64,000 bases of DNA from Streptomyces sp. SKN60 (GTDB taxonomy: Bacteria; Actinomycetota; Actinomycetes; Streptomycetales; Streptomycetaceae). This document shows positions 60,613 through 64,000 of the stretch, in pieces (within the stretch, counting starts at the first letter, position 1; each line of letters begins with the position of its first letter). Under the pieces are notes generated by a model. It searched no databases, was not told where the DNA came from, and saw only the letters and a list, made by a program, of their open reading frames with translations. The position numbers were made by a program, and so were the translations under genes. The stretch is taken from the NCBI RefSeq assembly GCF_026236535.1, contig NZ_JAHTMW010000003.1, forward strand, positions 62,001-126,000, in the 5' to 3' direction.

Positions 60613-62127
60613 ATGCGCAACGAGGGACTGGGGTCATGGCCCGCCCGTCGGGCCCGCAAGACCCCGCACCGCACCGCCCTGATCCACCAGGCGGACGCCT
60701 TCACCTACGCCCAACTGCATGAGCGCACCACGCGCCTGGCCCACGCGCTGCGCGCCGCCGGCGTCCGGCGCGGCGACCGTGTCGCGTACCTCGGCCGGAA
60801 CCATCCGGCGTTCCTGGAGACGCTGTTCGCCGCCGGACTGCTCGGCGGGGTGTTCGTGCCGCTCAACACCCGGCTCACGGCGCCCGAGATCGCGTACCAG
60901 CTGACGGACTCCGGCAGCCGCGCGCTGCTCCACTCCCCCGAACTCGCCGCCGTCGCCGCCGTGGCAGCGGAGTCGGGCGGGGCGCGGAGCGTCGTCGAGG
61001 TGGGCGGAGCGGCGTACGAGGAGCTGCTCGCCGGCGCCGCCACGGCGCCGATCGACGAGCCGGTCTCGCCCGACGACCTCTGCATCATCATGTACACCTC
61101 GGGGACGACGGGCCGTCCCAAGGGCGCCATGCTCACCCACGGCAACATCGTCTGGAACGCCGTCAACGTGCTCGTCGACCACGACCTGGTCGCGGACGAG
61201 ACCGCGCTGGTGTCCGCCCCGCTGTTCCACACCGGCGGGCTGAACATGCTGACCCTGCCGGTGCTGCTCAAGGGCGGCGCGTGCGTGCTCGTCGAGTCCT
61301 TCGACCCCGGCGGTACGCTCGACCTGATCGAACGGCACGGCGTCACCTTCATGTTCGGGGTGCCGACCATGTTCGACCAGGTGGCCCGGCACCCGCGCTG
61401 GGCCACGGCCGACCTGTCGAGCCTGCGCCTGCTCAGCTGCGGCGGCGCGCCCGTACCGACCCCGCTGATCGCCACCTACCAGGAACGCGGTCTGACCTTC
61501 CTCCAGGGATACGGGATGACGGAGGCGTCGCCCGGGGCGCTGTTCCTCGACGCGGAGCACGCGGTCGCGAAGGCCGGCTCGGCCGGGGTGCCGCACTTCT
61601 TCACCGACGTACGGGTGGTGCGGCCCGACCTGGCGCCGGCGGAGGTCGGCGAGACCGGCGAGGTCCTGGTCCGCGGCCCGCATGTGATGAACGGCTACTG
61701 GGGGCTGCCGGCGGAGAGCGAAGCGGCCTTCGTGGACGGCTGGTTCCGCACCGGCGACGCGGCCCGGGTCGACGCGGACGGCTATGTCACCATCGTCGAC
61801 CGCTTCAAGGACATGATCATCTCGGGCGGCGAGAACGTCTACCCGGCCGAGGTCGAGGACGCGCTGCTCGCGCACCCCGATGTCGCCGAGTGCGCGGTGA
61901 TCGGCGTGCCGGACGCGAAGTGGGGCGAGACGGCCCGCGCGATCGTCGTCGCGCGGACGGGAAGCGCGCCCGATCCTGCCGCGATCCTGGCGTCCCTGGA
62001 CGGGCGGCTCGCCCGCTACAAGATCCCGAAATCCCTGGTCCTGGCCGAGGCGCTGCCGCGCACGGCCACCGGAAAGCTGCTCAAGCACGAACTCCGCTCC
62101 CGCTACGGGACGGCTGAACTGACGTGA
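60613..62127 (+). CDS. Acyl-CoA ligase (AMP-forming, long/medium chain type)
   Basis: A 504-residue adenylate-forming ligase. YTSGTTGRPKGAMLTHGN is the ATP-binding P-loop motif, GYGMTEASPG the A5 motif, GDAARVDADGYVTIVDR the A7-A8 region, and TATGKLLKHEL contains the catalytic C-terminal Lys. It activates a carboxylic acid as acyl-AMP and transfers it to CoA. In this operon it supplies the CoA ester for the MaoC and SDR steps. The last codons overlap an upstream alternative start of MaoC (GTGA). Confidence 0.93.
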   Translation: MRNEGLGSWPARRARKTPHRTALIHQADAFTYAQLHERTTRLAHALRAAGVRRGDRVAYLGRNHPAFLETLFAAGLLGGVFVPLNTRLTAPEIAYQLTDSGSRALLHSPELAAVAAVAAESGGARSVVEVGGAAYEELLAGAATAPIDEPVSPDDLCIIMYTSGTTGRPKGAMLTHGNIVWNAVNVLVDHDLVADETALVSAPLFHTGGLNMLTLPVLLKGGACVLVESFDPGGTLDLIERHGVTFMFGVPTMFDQVARHPRWATADLSSLRLLSCGGAPVPTPLIATYQERGLTFLQGYGMTEASPGALFLDAEHAVAKAGSAGVPHFFTDVRVVRPDLAPAEVGETGEVLVRGPHVMNGYWGLPAESEAAFVDGWFRTGDAARVDADGYVTIVDRFKDMIISGGENVYPAEVEDALLAHPDVAECAVIGVPDAKWGETARAIVVARTGSAPDPAAILASLDGRLARYKIPKSLVLAEALPRTATGKLLKHELRSRYGTAELT

Positions 62128-62147
62128 ACGACACGAAGGGCACCCCC

Positions 62148-62606
62148 ATGAGCATCACCGTCGACGGCATCGCCGAGCTGAAGGGCCTGGCCGGCTCCGA
62201 ACTGGGCACCAGCGACTGGATCGACGTCACCCAGACCCGGATCAACGGCTTCGCGGACGCGACCGGCGACCACCAGTGGATCCATGTGGACGTGGAGCGG
62301 GCGAAGGAGGGCCCGTTCGGCGCGCCCATCGCGCACGGCTATCTGACCCTTGCCCTCTTCATCCCGCTGTTCACCGAGCTCCTCGACGTCCGCGGGGTGA
62401 CGACGAAGGTCAACTACGGCCTGGACAAGGTCCGTTTCCCGGCCCCGGTCCCGGCGGGCTCCCGGCTCCGGCTCTCCGCCCGCCTCGCCGAGGTCACGGA
62501 CGTGCCGGGCGGCGGCGTGCAGATCGCGGTCGACGGCACGATCGAGATCGAGAACGCGCCGAAGCCGGCCTGCGTGCTGCGCAGCCTCTCCCGTTTCTAC
62601 GCCTGA
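62148..62606 (+). CDS. MaoC family enoyl-CoA hydratase
   Basis: A 152-residue hot-dog fold (R)-specific enoyl-CoA hydratase. FADATGDHQWIHVD holds the catalytic Asp-His pair of the hydratase-2 motif, followed by FGAPIAHGYLTLAL. It should hydrate a 2-enoyl-CoA made downstream of the ligase. I start at ATG 62148 because homologues begin MSITVDG; a GTG at 62124 overlapping the ligase stop would add eight residues. Last gene of the operon. Confidence 0.92.
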   Translation: MSITVDGIAELKGLAGSELGTSDWIDVTQTRINGFADATGDHQWIHVDVERAKEGPFGAPIAHGYLTLALFIPLFTELLDVRGVTTKVNYGLDKVRFPAPVPAGSRLRLSARLAEVTDVPGGGVQIAVDGTIEIENAPKPACVLRSLSRFYA

Positions 62607-62699
62607 CCGAGCGCCTACGGCCGCCATCGACCGCCGGACCTGGGAACTTTCCCCCGGGGTCGCACGTTGCGCGGGCGACCTGACCGATCGATGTGTGAC

Positions 62700-62718
62700 A
62701 CGACGGCTCCGCCGTCGT
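62700..62718 (+). promoter_or_regulatory. Perfect stem-loop before the gene at 62738
   Basis: ACGACGGC, loop TCC, GCCGTCGT: an eight-base-pair perfect hairpin 19 bases from the next ATG. It could end the catabolic operon or be a leader structure; there is no U-run, so neither is settled. Confidence 0.4.
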
Positions 62719-62737
62719 CGGGGAGATGTGAGCGACC

Positions 62738-63265
62738 ATGGCCATGGTGGGCCTGTTCTGGATCACCGAGGGTGACGTGTACGTGGGGGCCAAGCCGACC
62801 GGGCACGGGCCCGGGGTGCGGCTGACGCCCGAGGGCGTGGTGGGTCTCGGTGACGGGCAGTCCCAGCTCTGTCCGTGGGAGGACGTCAGCGGTCTCACCG
62901 TCGTGGACATCCCCGAGAAGACCCTGATGCGCCAGGTCGGGGTGGTCGGGGACGCGGCCCTGAACGTCGTGGGCGAGCTGGTCCTGCCGGTCTTCGGCCC
63001 ACGGGCGGGCGACGCGCCGCCCCGGCTCACGGTGGAGGTGGCGACGCCGCAGGGCACCCGCTCGCTCTCGGCGTACGTCGCCGCGGCCGCCGGCTACCCG
63101 CAGAGCGAGGTCGACCTCTCGCTCTCGCTCCTGTCCCACCTGACCGAGGGCGCGGCCACCATGGAGACGACCCTGGCCGCGATGGCCGAATGGGGCCGCA
63201 GCCGGGAGGGCGGCACCCCGCGCCGCGCGGAGCGCGAGGCCCTGCTGCAGGAGTGGCTCGGCTGA
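62738..63265 (+). CDS. Hypothetical protein, possibly PH-like domain
   Basis: A 175-residue soluble protein. The first 130 residues alternate short beta strands (GLFWITEGDVYVGAK, GVRLTPEGVVGLGDGQSQL, CPWEDVSGLTVVDIP) in a way that resembles bacterial PH-like domains, and the last 45 are helical. No catalytic motif is seen. The ATG at 62738 follows GGGGAGATG-type sequence. It stands alone between the catabolic operon and a convergent aminotransferase gene, separated by 22 bases from the latter. Function unknown. Confidence 0.75.
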   Translation: MAMVGLFWITEGDVYVGAKPTGHGPGVRLTPEGVVGLGDGQSQLCPWEDVSGLTVVDIPEKTLMRQVGVVGDAALNVVGELVLPVFGPRAGDAPPRLTVEVATPQGTRSLSAYVAAAAGYPQSEVDLSLSLLSHLTEGAATMETTLAAMAEWGRSREGGTPRRAEREALLQEWLG

Positions 63266-63287
63266 ACGGGCGGTCGCGCGGCGGGGC

Positions 63288-64000
63288 TCAGCCGCCGTCG
63301 AGCAGCGGCTTCAGGCCCGCCGCGAGGCGCTCGTACTCCTCCGGCCGGTTGTAGATCTGGGCGCTGAGCCGGATGCCGCCGCCCGTGGGCCAGGCCCAGA
63401 CGAGCACCCGGCAGCCGAGGCGGGCCGCGATCTCCTCGCGGAGGGCGGCGGCCTCGGCATGGGTGCGGGCCAGCCCGCGGGGCAGCCGGAGCGAGCGCAT
63501 GGCCAGCTCGGGGCCGTACGGGAGGGGCGTGATGCCCGGGAGGGCGGACAGGAGCTCCGTGCCGTACGCGACGAGTTCGGTGTTGTGGCGGCGGACCGCC
63601 GGCGCGCCGAGCGAGGCGAGCAGGTCGAGGCCCTCGGGTGCGGCGAGCAGGCCGGTGTAGTCGGCGGTGGCGCGGTACTCGACGGCGCGCGGGAAGCCGT
63701 GGGCGTGTTCCCAGGACGGTACGGGCGCGGGGACCCGGGCGCGGTAGGGCGCGGCGACCGCGAGGACGGCGCTGCCGGCCGGCGCGTAGGCCCATTTGTG
63801 CAGGTTGCCGAACCAGAGGTCGGGCTCTCCGGCGAGCGGTCGGGCGAGCATGCCGGGCGCGTGCGCGCCGTCGACGACCGTGCGCACCCCGCGCTCGCGG
63901 AGTGCGGCGACGAGTCCCGGTCCGGCGACGATCCGGGCGGTGGGCGAGCTGATCTGGTCGAGGACGGCCACCGTGGTACGGGGCGTGAGGGCACCGAGCA
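63288..64000 (-). CDS. Class V aminotransferase (partial, 5' end outside window)
   Basis: About 237 C-terminal residues of a PLP-dependent class V aminotransferase, related to cysteine desulfurase and isopenicillin-N epimerase. TVAVLDQISSPTA and VVDGAHAPG (cofactor-binding Asp), then GNLHKWAYAP with the PLP-binding Lys, are in the expected order, followed by the small domain ending RLAAGLKPLLDGG. The N-terminal third is beyond the right edge. Likely an epimerase or transaminase; the substrate cannot be named. Confidence 0.88.
   Translation of the reverse strand, partial: LGALTPRTTVAVLDQISSPTARIVAGPGLVAALRERGVRTVVDGAHAPGMLARPLAGEPDLWFGNLHKWAYAPAGSAVLAVAAPYRARVPAPVPSWEHAHGFPRAVEYRATADYTGLLAAPEGLDLLASLGAPAVRRHNTELVAYGTELLSALPGITPLPYGPELAMRSLRLPRGLARTHAEAAALREEIAARLGCRVLVWAWPTGGGIRLSAQIYNRPEEYERLAAGLKPLLDGG

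Overview
This window looks like part of a Streptomyces (or close actinomycete) chromosome. G+C is very high, GTG and TTG starts are common, most operons use 4-base ATGA/GTGA stop-start overlaps, iron boxes are of the actinobacterial IdeR/DmdR type, and the families present (SAV_2336-type proteins, OpcA, mycothiol-type DinB enzymes, SseB/Rhs operons) are typical of actinomycetes. I see no tRNA, rRNA, integrase, transposase or CRISPR array. No gene-free stretch exceeds 300 bases; the longest is about 246 bases, at 53395-53640.

Left part (1-9284): an iron-uptake locus. A left-reading operon holds an ATP-grasp ligase, an IucA/IucC-type (NRPS-independent) siderophore synthetase and an MFS exporter cut by the window edge. 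Next to it lie a ferric-siderophore reductase, a siderophore-binding lipoprotein, two FecCD permeases and an ATPase. Four iron-box palindromes sit in the promoter regions. An unrelated MFS transporter follows (9299-10486).

10605-17275: a polymorphic toxin operon read leftward. An SseB-like protein and a small helical WXG-like protein precede a 1599-residue Rhs/YD-repeat protein with a separate 140-residue C-terminal toxin module. A 4-base-overlapping gene downstream is probably its immunity gene.

17421-27912: the most unusual part, five translationally coupled genes read leftward: a glycosyltransferase, a serine hydrolase of lipase type, a caspase-VMAP protein, a MoxR AAA ATPase, and a 1596-residue SAV_2336-like protein. 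The last gene combines a vWA-like domain, an NB-ARC-like STAND region with an altered P-loop, helical repeats, a nucleotide-cyclase-like domain and a C-terminal region resembling the restriction enzyme NaeI but without its catalytic residues. This is a vWA-MoxR-VMAP conflict system with added parts.

28028-45822: mostly housekeeping or accessory genes. They include an AlkZ-type DNA glycosylase, an internally deleted methyltransferase, a lone opcA, an oxidoreductase with a DoxX protein, an M20 dipeptidase, small membrane proteins, a WGR/beta-propeller protein, SPFH and M23 proteins, a MacB-type ABC pair, and ROK and HxlR regulators.

45920-57262: an apparent N-glycan utilisation locus. A secreted GH85 endo-beta-N-acetylglucosaminidase, an ABC sugar importer, a GH5-like glycosidase and a GH38 alpha-mannosidase lie around a LacI regulator, with matching operator-like palindromes before both transcription units. 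The right end (57273-64000) has a LysE exporter, a MarR regulator divergent from an acyl-CoA catabolic operon (SDR, amidohydrolase, acyl-CoA ligase, MaoC), a protein of unknown function, and a class V aminotransferase cut by the right edge.
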